DNA of 64,000 nucleotides. Origin: Kordia periserrulae. GTDB taxonomy: Bacteria > Bacteroidota > Bacteroidia > Flavobacteriales > Flavobacteriaceae. The position numbers were made by a program, and so were the translations under genes. Below are positions 38,870 to 47,658 of the stretch, one piece after another. Where the stretch lies: assembly GCF_003054265.1 (NCBI RefSeq), contig NZ_QBKT01000002.1:496001-560000 (forward strand). Direction: 5' to 3'. Within the stretch, counting starts at the first letter, position 1, and the number at the start of each line of letters is the position of its first letter. The notes under the pieces were generated by a model. It was not told where the DNA came from. It saw only the letters and a program-made list of their open reading frames with translations, and did not search any database.

Positions 38870-40153
38870 TTGAGAGCCACAAAACTCATACAGGTTTTTG
38901 AACATCAAACGCTTAGAGTTGGAGAGTCATATGTAAATATGAACAAATCTGAGGTTGTTTTTACGAAAGAACACTTGAAAGTGTTGCAAGATTTTAAAAA
39001 CAGAAACGAGACTTCTTTTTTTAAAATACAAGGGAAGGCTGTAAAATTTAACAGTTACGTAGGCGTTATTCAAATAGAAGACATCATCATTGAGATTCTC
39101 CCAAAGATTGACAAACTGACAGAAGATAAAAGTAGCTGGCGAGATGTGTTGATTTATATTTTAAAAATCACAGAAAAGTTTAACATAAAAAAAACTGATA
39201 CAGCTAGTGTACGCGCACAAAGAGTACATTTATTAGATATTTTTTTTGAAGCATACATTAAAGAAATTGAAACCTTAGTTAGAAAAGGGTTAATTAAAAA
39301 ATATGTGACAATTGAGTCTAATAGAAGTGTACTAAAAGGACGTTTACAATTTGAAAAACATTGTACTAAGAACTTATTGAATAAAACAAGATTTTATACC
39401 AGTCAAAAACAATATACTCCAGAACATATATTACATTTTGTTTTGGTAAGAGCGCTACAAATAGTTGCCGATAAAAATAAAGGAACAGAATTGCACAAAA
39501 GTTGTCAAAAATGGCTACTACACTTTCCGCATTTTAAAGATAAACTGATTACAAAAAAAGAGTTAGAGACTGTACGAATTACACGTAAAAACGCTCATTA
39601 TGAAAAAGCAGTGCAATTAGCAAAAGTAATCATTCTAAACCTTGGTCCAGATATAGCAGATGGAAAACAAGAAATGATTGCTTTACTTTTTGATATGAAC
39701 GCACTGTGGGAAAAATATGTGATTAAAACTTTAAAAAGAGAGATGCCCAAGCACAAAAACATTAATCTGAAAGTAGCAAAGGACAGTAAGAAAATTTGGC
39801 AGACCAACATATTGGAATCAGATATAGTCATTAGTACAGGAAATGCTGAGAATGAAAGGACTTATATTCTAGATACTAAATGGAAACTTTTAAAAAATAC
39901 GAAAACACCTCATGCGCAAGACATTCGACAAATTTATACCTATTGTAAATTTTGGAACAGCAAAGTAGGAGCATTGCTATATCCTAGCAATGAAACAAAA
40001 ACGTTTACATTTCATGACTATGAAAACGACCACGACAATCCTAAAATAAAGGCTTCCATTGGTGAGATATCAGTTTTTAAAGACAAGGAAAAGCTACTAT
40101 TTGATAACGAATTAGGGCAAAACATTTTAAAACAGTTAGGTATAATTCAGTAA
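38870..40153 (+). CDS. mcrC: McrC nuclease subunit
   Basis: A 427-aa protein starting at TTG (38870), 5 bp after mcrB. No ATG lies near the correct N-terminus (KLIQVFEHQTLRVG), and the next in-frame ATG would remove conserved sequence. The N-terminal half is beta-rich and helical, with FNSYVGVIQIEDIIIEILPKI typical of McrC. The C-terminal PD-(D/E)XK nuclease has SDIVIS and D335-T-K337 in YILDTKWKLL. McrC binds the McrB ring and cuts methylated or modified DNA. It closes the restriction cluster; the next gene is on the other strand. Confidence 0.94.
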   Translation: MRATKLIQVFEHQTLRVGESYVNMNKSEVVFTKEHLKVLQDFKNRNETSFFKIQGKAVKFNSYVGVIQIEDIIIEILPKIDKLTEDKSSWRDVLIYILKITEKFNIKKTDTASVRAQRVHLLDIFFEAYIKEIETLVRKGLIKKYVTIESNRSVLKGRLQFEKHCTKNLLNKTRFYTSQKQYTPEHILHFVLVRALQIVADKNKGTELHKSCQKWLLHFPHFKDKLITKKELETVRITRKNAHYEKAVQLAKVIILNLGPDIADGKQEMIALLFDMNALWEKYVIKTLKREMPKHKNINLKVAKDSKKIWQTNILESDIVISTGNAENERTYILDTKWKLLKNTKTPHAQDIRQIYTYCKFWNSKVGALLYPSNETKTFTFHDYENDHDNPKIKASIGEISVFKDKEKLLFDNELGQNILKQLGIIQ

Positions 40154-40192
40154 TCTTTACAAACAACACTATGAAAAGCTCAGTGTAACCAA

Positions 40193-41701
40193 TCACAACT
40201 CCATAGCCAAAATCGCCAAGCACATCTTAATCCCTTGTGTAATATTCCCAATGCGAATGTTTTCGTTTGGGTTGTGTTGATTGTTGTCCATATTCACCAT
40301 CGGAACAATGATGGCGGGAATGTCCAACACTTGAATGGCAGGTGTAATCGGAACGGTGCCGCCCATCGTTCGAATCAGAATCGGTTCTTCGCCAAAAGCA
40401 GTAGTAATCGTTTGTCGCAATTTTTGACCAATACCAGAATTCACATCGGTTCGAAATGCATTGATACCCGCATTTGTTTTTACGGTGGCGATTTTAGGAT
40501 ATTGCAATCGTTCGGCGTCGGTCGGTGTTCGCGAAAGTACCAAATAGCCTTGTTGTTCAATGTGTTTCTTAATTTTTGCTAGTTGTGCAGCACCATCTGT
40601 TTCTTTCACCAAACGAATGTCCAAATATGCTGTCACGATTTCAGGAATAATGGTTTTCAATCCCGGACCTTTCCAAGAAGTCTCAATATGACGTACATTT
40701 AACGACGGATATTGCAACGATTCTTGATAATTCTTCCCAACAGCATCAGCCTTGGCAATGCCTAAACTCGCTTGAATTTCAGCGTCATTATCAGGAACGT
40801 TGGCGAGTAGTTGTTGCGTTTCAGCATCTAAGGTAATTCCATCATAAAAATCATCAATCAACACTTTTCCTGTATCATCTTTCATGCTGGCAAGCAAGTG
40901 CGACATTCGAAATACAGGATTGGGCGCATAATTTCCATAATGTCCGCTGTGCTGCGGTAACTTTGCACCATACAAACTGATTTGACAGGTTGCGACACCG
41001 CGACAACCAAACGTCAACGTAGGCTTGTTGGTAGGATGCGCAGGTCCGTCCATGATGATTAAATAATCGGCAGCGTAGGTTTCTTTATATTTCTCTAGTG
41101 TGCTTAAAAAACCTTGGGAGCGTGTTTCTTCTTGTAAATCGAGAATAATCTTTACATTGTAAGGTAGTGTTTGTCGCTGTTGCAGAAACTTCAATGCAGT
41201 GAGCAACATGATAATCGGCGCTTTATCATCGGCAGCAGCGCGACCAAATACACGCCAATCAGGATTAATGTCACCTTGAATATTTGACCAATCAATAATT
41301 TCCCAATCACCGTTTGCCGTTTGTTGTTTCAATACAGGTTGAAACGGATCTTCCTGTTGCCATTTTTCAGGATTCACCGCTTGTCCGTCCAAATGCAAAT
41401 AAAACAACATCGTTTTAGCGTTGGGATTGATGTGCTTTTCAGCGAAAAAAACAGGTAATGTTGAGGTCTATAAAATGGAGACTTCAAAGCCCAATTTCGC
41501 AAAAGCTTCCGTAACCCAAGTCACATTCTTCATCATGTTTTCTGTATCGGAAGAAACATTCGGAATGCTCACCAAATCGCGGTGCTTTTGAAGAATGCTA
41601 GGTAATTCCTGTTTGATTTTTTCATCCCAATTGGTTTGCGCTGTAATGATACTTCCACAGAGAAAGAAGAACAGTAGACTAAAGTAAAATTGTGTTTTCA
41701 T
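40193..41701 (-). pseudogene. M20/M25/M40-family metallopeptidase interrupted by one in-frame TAG
   Basis: The frame begins at the ATG at 41701 with a signal peptide (MKTQFYFSLLFFFLCGSIITAQ) and runs to codon 77. There a single TAG (41470-41468) occurs between FEVSIL and TSTLPVFFAEKH. The same frame continues without further damage to 40193, another 424 codons. All metal and catalytic elements lie after the stop: YLHLDGQAV, AAADDKAPI, DLQEETRSQGF, MDGPAH, and a final QHNPNENIRIG. Homologous dipeptidases would be about 500 residues, so the two parts are one gene. A Lys or Gln codon may have mutated to TAG. It is probably a recent nonsense allele, or a sequencing error. Restart at the ATG at 41410 would lack the signal peptide. 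Confidence 0.88.
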
Positions 41702-42112
41702 AAGCAATCCTAAAGATAAAAGATTATTTATGAATAACGAATAATGAATGTTGGATTTTGGGTGTTGGGTTTTGGGTTTTGGGTTTTGGGTGTTGGGTGT
41801 TGGATTTTGAATGAAGAGCCAAGAACCAAGAACCAAGACGAATAGACAAATTAACAAATCGACAACAAAAGATGAACGATTGTAGATTGACGATTTTAGA
41901 TTTTAGAATTAGAAAATAACTGAAAACCGAAAACGAATAACGAATAATGAATGTTGAATTTTGGATGTTGAATGTTTAATTGAAACTAACTGACAACAAA
42001 AGATTAACGATTGTAGATTGACGATTTTAGATTTTTGAATTGAAACTAACCTATAACACAAAACAGAGCCAAAAGCCAAAAGCCAAGAGCGAAGCGACCA
42101 ACCAGCAACCAA
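41702..42112. other. Intergenic composite repeat region (reverse orientation)
   Basis: The composite cassette is present here as its reverse complement: GATTAACGATTGTAGATTGA, AACTGAAAACCGAAAACG, AATAACGAATAATGAATGTT, AATTGAAACTAACTGACAAC, AGAGCCAAAAGCCAAGAGCG, AAGCGACCAACCAGCAACC. The tract TTGGGTT is at 41751-41806. Frames across it are repeat products. Confidence 0.85.
41751..41806. repeat. TTGGGTT/TTGGGTG heptamer repeat
   Basis: Eight 7-bp units in phase: TTGGATT, TTGGGTG, three TTGGGTT, two TTGGGTG, TTGGATT. It is the reverse complement of the CCCAACA family. Confidence 0.92.
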
Positions 42113-42496
42113 TCAAAGCACATATTCCTCAAAAATACGCTCCAATTCCTCTTGCGGATTCGTACTCAAACCTGCATGTGTTGGCGAACAGAGTATCATG
42201 GTACTTTTGGAAGCAGCTAACCAACGAAAACGGTCGGCGATGTCAAAGGTTCCTATTTTTCCACCATGAGGTGCGCCTTTGCAAATAGCATCCCAAGCAT
42301 TGAGATATTGTGTGAGTTCATCGAGGGTAATTTCGCATGAAAAAGCCGCTAGTTTTTTTTCGTCAATATGATATTTGAGTGCGAGAAACTTTTTTCGTTT
42401 CGAGAAAACAATCACGCCGATATTGAAGAATTCTTCTCGCTCCACTTTGGGCATAAAGCGAATGATGGCATATTCAAAAGTGACTTTATCTTGCAT
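42113..42496 (-). CDS. DUF3037 protein, partner of a HipA-like kinase
   Basis: A 127-aa protein beginning MQDKVTFEYAIIRFMPKVER and continuing EEFFNIGVIVFSKRKKFLAL, the DUF3037 pattern. The conserved middle has FDIADRFRWLAASKSTMI and the end has ELERIFEEYVL. It overlaps the HipA-like gene by 11 bp, so the two are translationally coupled. This pair is a recurrent association across bacteria. Neither biochemical role nor phenotype is known to me. It could be a regulator or substrate of the kinase, which is inference. Confidence 0.88.
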   Translation of the reverse strand: MQDKVTFEYAIIRFMPKVEREEFFNIGVIVFSKRKKFLALKYHIDEKKLAAFSCEITLDELTQYLNAWDAICKGAPHGGKIGTFDIADRFRWLAASKSTMILCSPTHAGLSTNPQEELERIFEEYVL

Positions 42497-43265
42497 GTTC
42501 CGCTTCTTTTATGAGTGAATCTACCATGGTTAATTTGGCTTTTAAATACGTTGTATACGCGTTTCGCATTTCGTCAGGCGATAAATCATCAGCTTCATAC
42601 TGCAACCAATCTTCAGGAATCGTGTTGATGATTTCCGTAATCTTTTCATCGGTAAGTTTGATGAGGAATTCTTCCGCAACAGTTCTGAGTTCTGTAGCTT
42701 GTGACAGTAAGACATGATCTTTGATGAGTGGAAACGTTCGTGTTAAATGTTGTTCCCAAGTTGCCCAATTGTGATGAAAATAAAAACTCGCACCGTTATC
42801 AATCACCCATAATTCGTTGTTCCAATGGAGCAAGTTGGTGTTTTTCACCGTTCTGTCAATATTGCTGATGATACTGTCTAGCAACACTACTTTTGAAGCT
42901 ATGATAGCGTCAACCGTGGTTACCAAAGGATCAAACGTAATGGCACTTGATAAAAAATGCAATCCCAAGTTCAATCCCACACTAAACTTTAGCAAATCCT
43001 GAATTTCCTCGTCAGGTTCCGTTTTGCTAAAAGAATCATCTAAGTGCATAAACACCAATTCAGGAATTTTTAAACCGACAGCACGCGCCAATTCGCCACC
43101 AATAAGCTCGGCAATCAATGCTTTCTTACCTTGTCCCGCACCGCGAAACTTTAACACATACAAAAAATCGTCGTCCGCTTTGACAATCGCAGGAAGCGAG
43201 CCACCTTCGCGCAAAGGTTTTATATATTGTACAACGTTTACCGTTCTAATATCAAGTGTATTCAT
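42486..43265 (-). CDS. HipA-like kinase-fold protein
   Basis: A 259-aa protein with a minimal HipA-like kinase fold. It has a nucleotide-loop region FRGAGQGKKALIAELIGGEL (40-59), the catalytic loop NIDRTVKN (135-142), corresponding to N-x-D-R-H in HipA, and the metal-binding IDNGASF (155-161). It lacks the N-terminal HipA subdomain, and no HipB-like antitoxin is adjacent. The partner is DUF3037. Kinase residues look intact, so activity is plausible, though the target is unknown. Toxin function should not be assumed. The gene is divergent from the small membrane protein gene, with a 56-bp gap. Confidence 0.87.
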   Translation of the reverse strand: MNTLDIRTVNVVQYIKPLREGGSLPAIVKADDDFLYVLKFRGAGQGKKALIAELIGGELARAVGLKIPELVFMHLDDSFSKTEPDEEIQDLLKFSVGLNLGLHFLSSAITFDPLVTTVDAIIASKVVLLDSIISNIDRTVKNTNLLHWNNELWVIDNGASFYFHHNWATWEQHLTRTFPLIKDHVLLSQATELRTVAEEFLIKLTDEKITEIINTIPEDWLQYEADDLSPDEMRNAYTTYLKAKLTMVDSLIKEAEHAR

Positions 43266-43285
43266 TACAGCGAAGATATGGAAAG

Positions 43286-43314
43286 TTTGGTATTCTTAAA
43301 ATTCTTTATATTTG
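43286..43314 (+). promoter_or_regulatory. Candidate promoter of the small membrane protein gene
   Basis: TTTG at 43286-43289, a 17-bp spacer and TATATTTG at 43307-43314 fit the Bacteroidota consensus. The ATG at 43322 is only 8 bp further, so the mRNA would be almost leaderless. Confidence 0.5.
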
Positions 43315-43321
43315 ATGCATT

Positions 43322-43594
43322 ATGAAAAAAATAGCAGGCTTTATTTTATTGTCAGTCGGTGGTTACATCCTTATTTCATTAGTGATGCATTTTTTTGGCG
43401 TTGCAGAAACCGTAACAGAAACAGCAACCGTTACAGTTGAAAACTCAGAAAGTTATGAATTGGGCGTCACTATTGGTAAAATTTTAATAGGTTGTATAGC
43501 CGTTGCCGCTTTGTACTTTGGATACATGTTATTAAAAAAAGCCAATGAAGAAGTTAAAAAAGATGCTGCTAAAAAAATGCCGAAAAAGAAATAG
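43322..43594 (+). CDS. Small membrane protein, unknown function
   Basis: A 90-aa protein with two hydrophobic helices, at about 4-24 (IAGFILLSVGGYILISLVMHF) and 54-74 (ILIGCIAVAALYFGYMLL). A Thr/Glu-rich loop (about 28-45) separates them, and the tail is strongly basic (KKANEEVKKDAAKKMPKKK). I do not recognise the family. The positive tail suggests that both ends lie in the cytoplasm. It is transcribed away from the HipA-like pair and has no evident partner. Confidence 0.7.
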   Translation: MKKIAGFILLSVGGYILISLVMHFFGVAETVTETATVTVENSESYELGVTIGKILIGCIAVAALYFGYMLLKKANEEVKKDAAKKMPKKK

Positions 43595-43694
43595 TGTTTA
43601 CCATCTTCAGAATTTATCACAGAAATGTTAACTTTTAAATAGCTACTACTAAAGATAAATAATCTCTGTATTTTTATGGACTAAAAACAAGTTC

Positions 43695-45992
43695 GTGCCA
43701 ATAAAACTCCCAAAAAACCGTAGACTGCTTTTTTTCTTTTTGTGTTTTACAATAACAATTCATGCGCAACAACGTATTGACGGTACTGTGGTTGATGCAG
43801 ATACAAATCTTCCTGTATTCAATGCCGTTGTGACGGATACTTTCTCAAAAACAACCACTAAAACGAACTACAGAGGAAAATTTTCGTTATCGGTTGCTAC
43901 CACTGAAAATGTAGAATTACAAATTTCTCTAGAAGGATATCAGTCTCAAAAAATCAACACAATTGCAGGAAAAAATATCACAATTTCTTTACAGCCCAAA
44001 AACAATACCTTAGATGCAGTCATTATCAACGGACTTACCATTGAACAACAATTAAAACAAACCACCGAAACAGTAAGTATTGTTTCTAAAAGCGAAATTA
44101 ATAGTGAAAACACCGTACAATTAGCTCCGATTTTAAACAGAGTGCCTGGTGTTTTTATGCAAAGTGGTTCGCTCAATACCAATCGGATTACGATTCGGGG
44201 AATTGGCGCGCGAAGTCCGTTTGCTACCGCCAATATTCGTGCGTACTATGCGGATATTCCGTTGACAGATGGAAATGGTGAATCTGCCATTGAAGATTTG
44301 GAACTAGCAGCGATTTCTAGAATGGAAATTCACAAAGGACCTTCATCGAGTAGTTATGGTGTAGGTTTGGGCGGAACAATTTTACTCTATCCCGAATATG
44401 CAAAGTTTAATGAAACCAATACAAATCTTTTCACTACAGTGGGAAGTTTTGGCTTGTTTCGAACGGTTGCAAAAGTCACGCATGGCGGCGAAAAAGCAAA
44501 CATAAATGTAATCTATAGCAATACACATTCCGATGGTTATCGCGAGAACAATGCTTTAGACAAAGCCACTGCAACCATTACATCGAATTGGTTGGTAAAT
44601 GAACAAAATGAATTAACATTTCTAGGGAACTATACAACTTTAAAAGCATTCATTCCAAGCTCGCTAAATCGGGAAGATTATGAAAATGCACCGCAAAGTG
44701 CTGCTGCGATTTGGAACAATGCACGCGGATTTGAAGACTTTAAAAAAACACTTTTTGGTGTGAATTGGCGACATGATTTTAATGACAATTACACGCAAAA
44801 AACAAGCATCTTTTCAAGTTTCAATAGCAATTACGAACCGCGTCCGTTCAATATTTTAGAAGAAAAAGCCACTACGTTTGGAATCAGAACACGATTATTG
44901 GCAACCAACACTTTTGAAAATAGCACGCTAAAATGGTCTGTGGGAGGCGAATTGTTTTTTGACGATTACAACGCCAAGCAATATGACAATCTGTATCAAG
45001 ATTTTCCAGCAGGAACTGGCAGTGTTGCGGGCGATATTGTATCGAATATTGACGAAACTAGAAACTATTTCAATCTGTTTGCAGAAGCTATTTACGAATG
45101 GAAGAAGCTTTCGTTCAGTGTTGGATTGCATGTCAATCAAACAAAATACACCGCCGAAAATCAACTAAATGCATCCGCAAAAGAAGAGTTTGCCTTTGAC
45201 GCGATTGTTTCTCCAAAATTTGGCGTGAACTATGAAGTTGCTAGTAATTTCAACCTATTTGGAAGTGTTGCGCATGGTTTTTCGACTCCTACAACGGCAG
45301 AAACTTTATTTCCAAATGGTGCGTTTAATCCAGACATCAAAGCAGAACGTGGCTGGAATGTTGAAATTGGTTCACGATTCCACACAAAAAACCGAAAACT
45401 CTCAGGTTCTGTATCTTTGTATGCGATGGCTGTCAGCGATTTATTAGTCAACAGACGAACAGCAACGGACCAAAACATCACGCTCAACGCTGGAAAAACA
45501 ACACATAACGGAATAGAAGCAGCACTGCGTTACGAATTGATAAACACCGGAAGTTTCACCCTAAGTTCGTACGTCAATGCAAGTTTGAACGATTTCCGTT
45601 TTAAAGAGTTTACGGAAACCAACGCAAATTTTTCTGGGAATGACCTAACGGGAGTTCCAAAATCTGTTGTAAATTTAGGAATTGAATTAACGAGCCAAAA
45701 AGGCTTCTATGGACGATTGGATTTTCAAGCTGTGGGCGAAATGCCTGCAAACGATGAAAACACGGTCTACAGCGATGCTTTTGAATTGTTGAACGGTAAA
45801 ATTGGCTATCAAAATACCATTGGAAGTCAGTTTAGTTATGACATCTCGTTGGGCGCGAATAATATTTTTGACACCAAATATGTGTCACAATTACAAGTAA
45901 ACGCCTTTGGAAATGATGCTACAGCGCGTTATTTTTATCCAGGCTTGCCGTTTAACATGTATGGCGGCGTACAATTAAATTATCAATTATAA
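43695..45992 (+). CDS. TonB-dependent receptor
   Basis: A 765-aa outer-membrane receptor starting at GTG (43695); no in-frame ATG precedes the signal peptide (NRRLLFFFLCFTITIHAQ). A carboxypeptidase-regulatory-like beta domain (about 28-105, IDGTVVDADTNLPVFNAVV) precedes the plug (about 115-230, with VSKSEINSENTVQLAPIL and RITIRGIGARSPF). A 22-strand-type barrel follows, ending LPFNMYGGVQLNYQL. It imports a ligand with TonB energy. The next gene, 23 bp downstream, encodes a PQQ-type sugar dehydrogenase with cytochrome c, which hints at a sugar or a related compound. The ligand is unproven. Confidence 0.95.
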   Translation: MPIKLPKNRRLLFFFLCFTITIHAQQRIDGTVVDADTNLPVFNAVVTDTFSKTTTKTNYRGKFSLSVATTENVELQISLEGYQSQKINTIAGKNITISLQPKNNTLDAVIINGLTIEQQLKQTTETVSIVSKSEINSENTVQLAPILNRVPGVFMQSGSLNTNRITIRGIGARSPFATANIRAYYADIPLTDGNGESAIEDLELAAISRMEIHKGPSSSSYGVGLGGTILLYPEYAKFNETNTNLFTTVGSFGLFRTVAKVTHGGEKANINVIYSNTHSDGYRENNALDKATATITSNWLVNEQNELTFLGNYTTLKAFIPSSLNREDYENAPQSAAAIWNNARGFEDFKKTLFGVNWRHDFNDNYTQKTSIFSSFNSNYEPRPFNILEEKATTFGIRTRLLATNTFENSTLKWSVGGELFFDDYNAKQYDNLYQDFPAGTGSVAGDIVSNIDETRNYFNLFAEAIYEWKKLSFSVGLHVNQTKYTAENQLNASAKEEFAFDAIVSPKFGVNYEVASNFNLFGSVAHGFSTPTTAETLFPNGAFNPDIKAERGWNVEIGSRFHTKNRKLSGSVSLYAMAVSDLLVNRRTATDQNITLNAGKTTHNGIEAALRYELINTGSFTLSSYVNASLNDFRFKEFTETNANFSGNDLTGVPKSVVNLGIELTSQKGFYGRLDFQAVGEMPANDENTVYSDAFELLNGKIGYQNTIGSQFSYDISLGANNIFDTKYVSQLQVNAFGNDATARYFYPGLPFNMYGGVQLNYQL

Positions 45993-46015
45993 ACTAAAAA
46001 CGATACCATCATATT

Positions 46016-47641
46016 ATGAAACAATCTATCAGTTTTCTTGTGTTCATCAGTCTATTTTTCATGTCTTGTGGCGAAAAACAAAAAGAAGTTGCCAAAGTAA
46101 CTCCCGCAAAGTTTGACGCTTTAACGCCCATAAAAACGACGGAAGAAATTATTGAAGATCAAAACGATTACAAAACCGAAGTGGTCGTAGATGGCATTGA
46201 TATTCCATGGGGAATGACATGGTTGCCAGACGGAAGCATGTTAGTCACCGAACGCGAAGGAACGTTGTATCATGTACTGAATGGTAATAAAACGGCCATC
46301 AACAATGTTCCAGAAGTATTTGCCAAAAATCAAGGTGGATTGCTAGATGTGGCGGCGCATCCAAATTACCAACAAAACGGCTGGATTTATATTACCTATT
46401 CACTCGTGAAGAAAAATGAAAAAGGAAGTCACACCGCACTCATTCGAGCAAAACTCGAAAACAACGCGTTGACTTCGATAGAAACATTATACGAAGGAAG
46501 TCCCAACGTAAATACGGCGCATCATTTTGGTTCGCGTATAGTTTTTCAAGATGGTTATGTGTATTTCACCATTGGTGATAGAGGAAAACGCGATATCAAT
46601 CCGCAAGACATCACCAAAGATGGTGGAAAAGTGTATCGTTTGCACGAAGATGGACGCATTCCGGAAGACAATCCGTTTGTGGGACAACCAAATGCGAAAG
46701 AAGCGATTTTCTCGTACGGACATCGAAATCCACAAGGAATGGCAATCAATCCGCGTACAGGACAAATTTGGGTTCACGAACACGGTCCACGCGGTGGCGA
46801 TGAAATCAATCCAATTACCAAAGGACTTAATTACGGTTGGCCAGTCATTACCTATGGTATCAATTATAGCGGCACAACCATTACGGAAGAAACGGCTCGC
46901 GAAGGTATGGAACAACCGTTGTATTACTGGGTTCCGTCGATTGCGCCAAGCGGAATGGCGTTTGTAACAAGCGATGTCTATCCAGATTTAAAAGGACATT
47001 TGGTCGTAGGTTCGTTAAAATTTCAATATTTGGAATTGTTAACGCTTACGCGAGATGAAAAAGTTGCCAAGCGAGAAAAATTGCTAGATGGCATCGGTCG
47101 TGTGCGTTCGGTTCGTCAAGGTCCAGATGGTTATATTTATGTGGGAATTGATGGAAAAGGCGTTTTAAAAATGATTCCGAATACTGCTAAAAAAGAAGCT
47201 AAAAAGACGACTTCGACACAAACAGCAAATACAGAATCATCCGAAACGATAGAAACTAACAAAACAGAAATCACCTTTGCAAAACGCGCTGATGTTTCTA
47301 AAAAAGATATTGAAGAAAGCTACAAACGTGGAGAAGCGGTGTATAACAATTACTGCGCACAATGTCATTTGGGCAGTGGAGAAGGTGTTGCAAAAGTCTA
47401 TCCGCCGTTAGCAGGTTCCGATTGGTTAACAGAGAAAGAAATAGAAAGCATTCGTTCCGTAAAATACGGATTGCGTGGAGAAATTAAAGTAAATGGCGTC
47501 ACCTACAGAGGTATTATGTCGCCGCTCGGGTTGAATGACAAGCAAGTTGCCGATGTAATGAATTATACATCAACCACATGGGGCAACGAAACGGAGAATT
47601 TTTATACAGAAGAAGTGGTAAGTAAGGTGGAGAAGGAGTAG
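46016..47641 (+). CDS. PQQ-dependent sugar dehydrogenase fused to cytochrome c, lipoprotein
   Basis: A 541-aa lipoprotein (signal ending FMSCGE, lipid Cys near residue 18). Residues about 50-390 form the six-bladed soluble glucose/sorbosone dehydrogenase-type propeller. Visible segments include IPWGMTWLPDGSMLVTEREG, HHFGSRIVFQDGYVYFTIGD and YGHRNPQGMAINPRTGQIW. A Lys/Thr-rich linker (about 395-420) leads to a C-terminal cytochrome c domain with the heme motif CAQCH near 446 and a candidate Met ligand in YRGIMSPLG. It probably oxidises sugars or aldoses in the periplasm and passes electrons to its own heme. It is co-transcribed with the TonB receptor and ends 17 bp from a convergent gene. Confidence 0.93.
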   Translation: MKQSISFLVFISLFFMSCGEKQKEVAKVTPAKFDALTPIKTTEEIIEDQNDYKTEVVVDGIDIPWGMTWLPDGSMLVTEREGTLYHVLNGNKTAINNVPEVFAKNQGGLLDVAAHPNYQQNGWIYITYSLVKKNEKGSHTALIRAKLENNALTSIETLYEGSPNVNTAHHFGSRIVFQDGYVYFTIGDRGKRDINPQDITKDGGKVYRLHEDGRIPEDNPFVGQPNAKEAIFSYGHRNPQGMAINPRTGQIWVHEHGPRGGDEINPITKGLNYGWPVITYGINYSGTTITEETAREGMEQPLYYWVPSIAPSGMAFVTSDVYPDLKGHLVVGSLKFQYLELLTLTRDEKVAKREKLLDGIGRVRSVRQGPDGYIYVGIDGKGVLKMIPNTAKKEAKKTTSTQTANTESSETIETNKTEITFAKRADVSKKDIEESYKRGEAVYNNYCAQCHLGSGEGVAKVYPPLAGSDWLTEKEIESIRSVKYGLRGEIKVNGVTYRGIMSPLGLNDKQVADVMNYTSTTWGNETENFYTEEVVSKVEKE

Positions 47642-47658
47642 CAATGATTTTTTGAAAA

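Noticed and set aside
24053-40153. Prophage or integrative element
   Set aside because: No integrase, terminase, capsid, conjugation gene or attachment repeat was found.
40193-41701. Pyrrolysine-type or suppressor recoding of TAG
   Set aside because: Other genes in the window end in TAG and no recoding signal is evident; a nonsense mutation or error is simpler.
42486-43265. Classical HipAB toxin-antitoxin system
   Set aside because: The N-terminal HipA part and a HipB antitoxin are absent; the partner is DUF3037.
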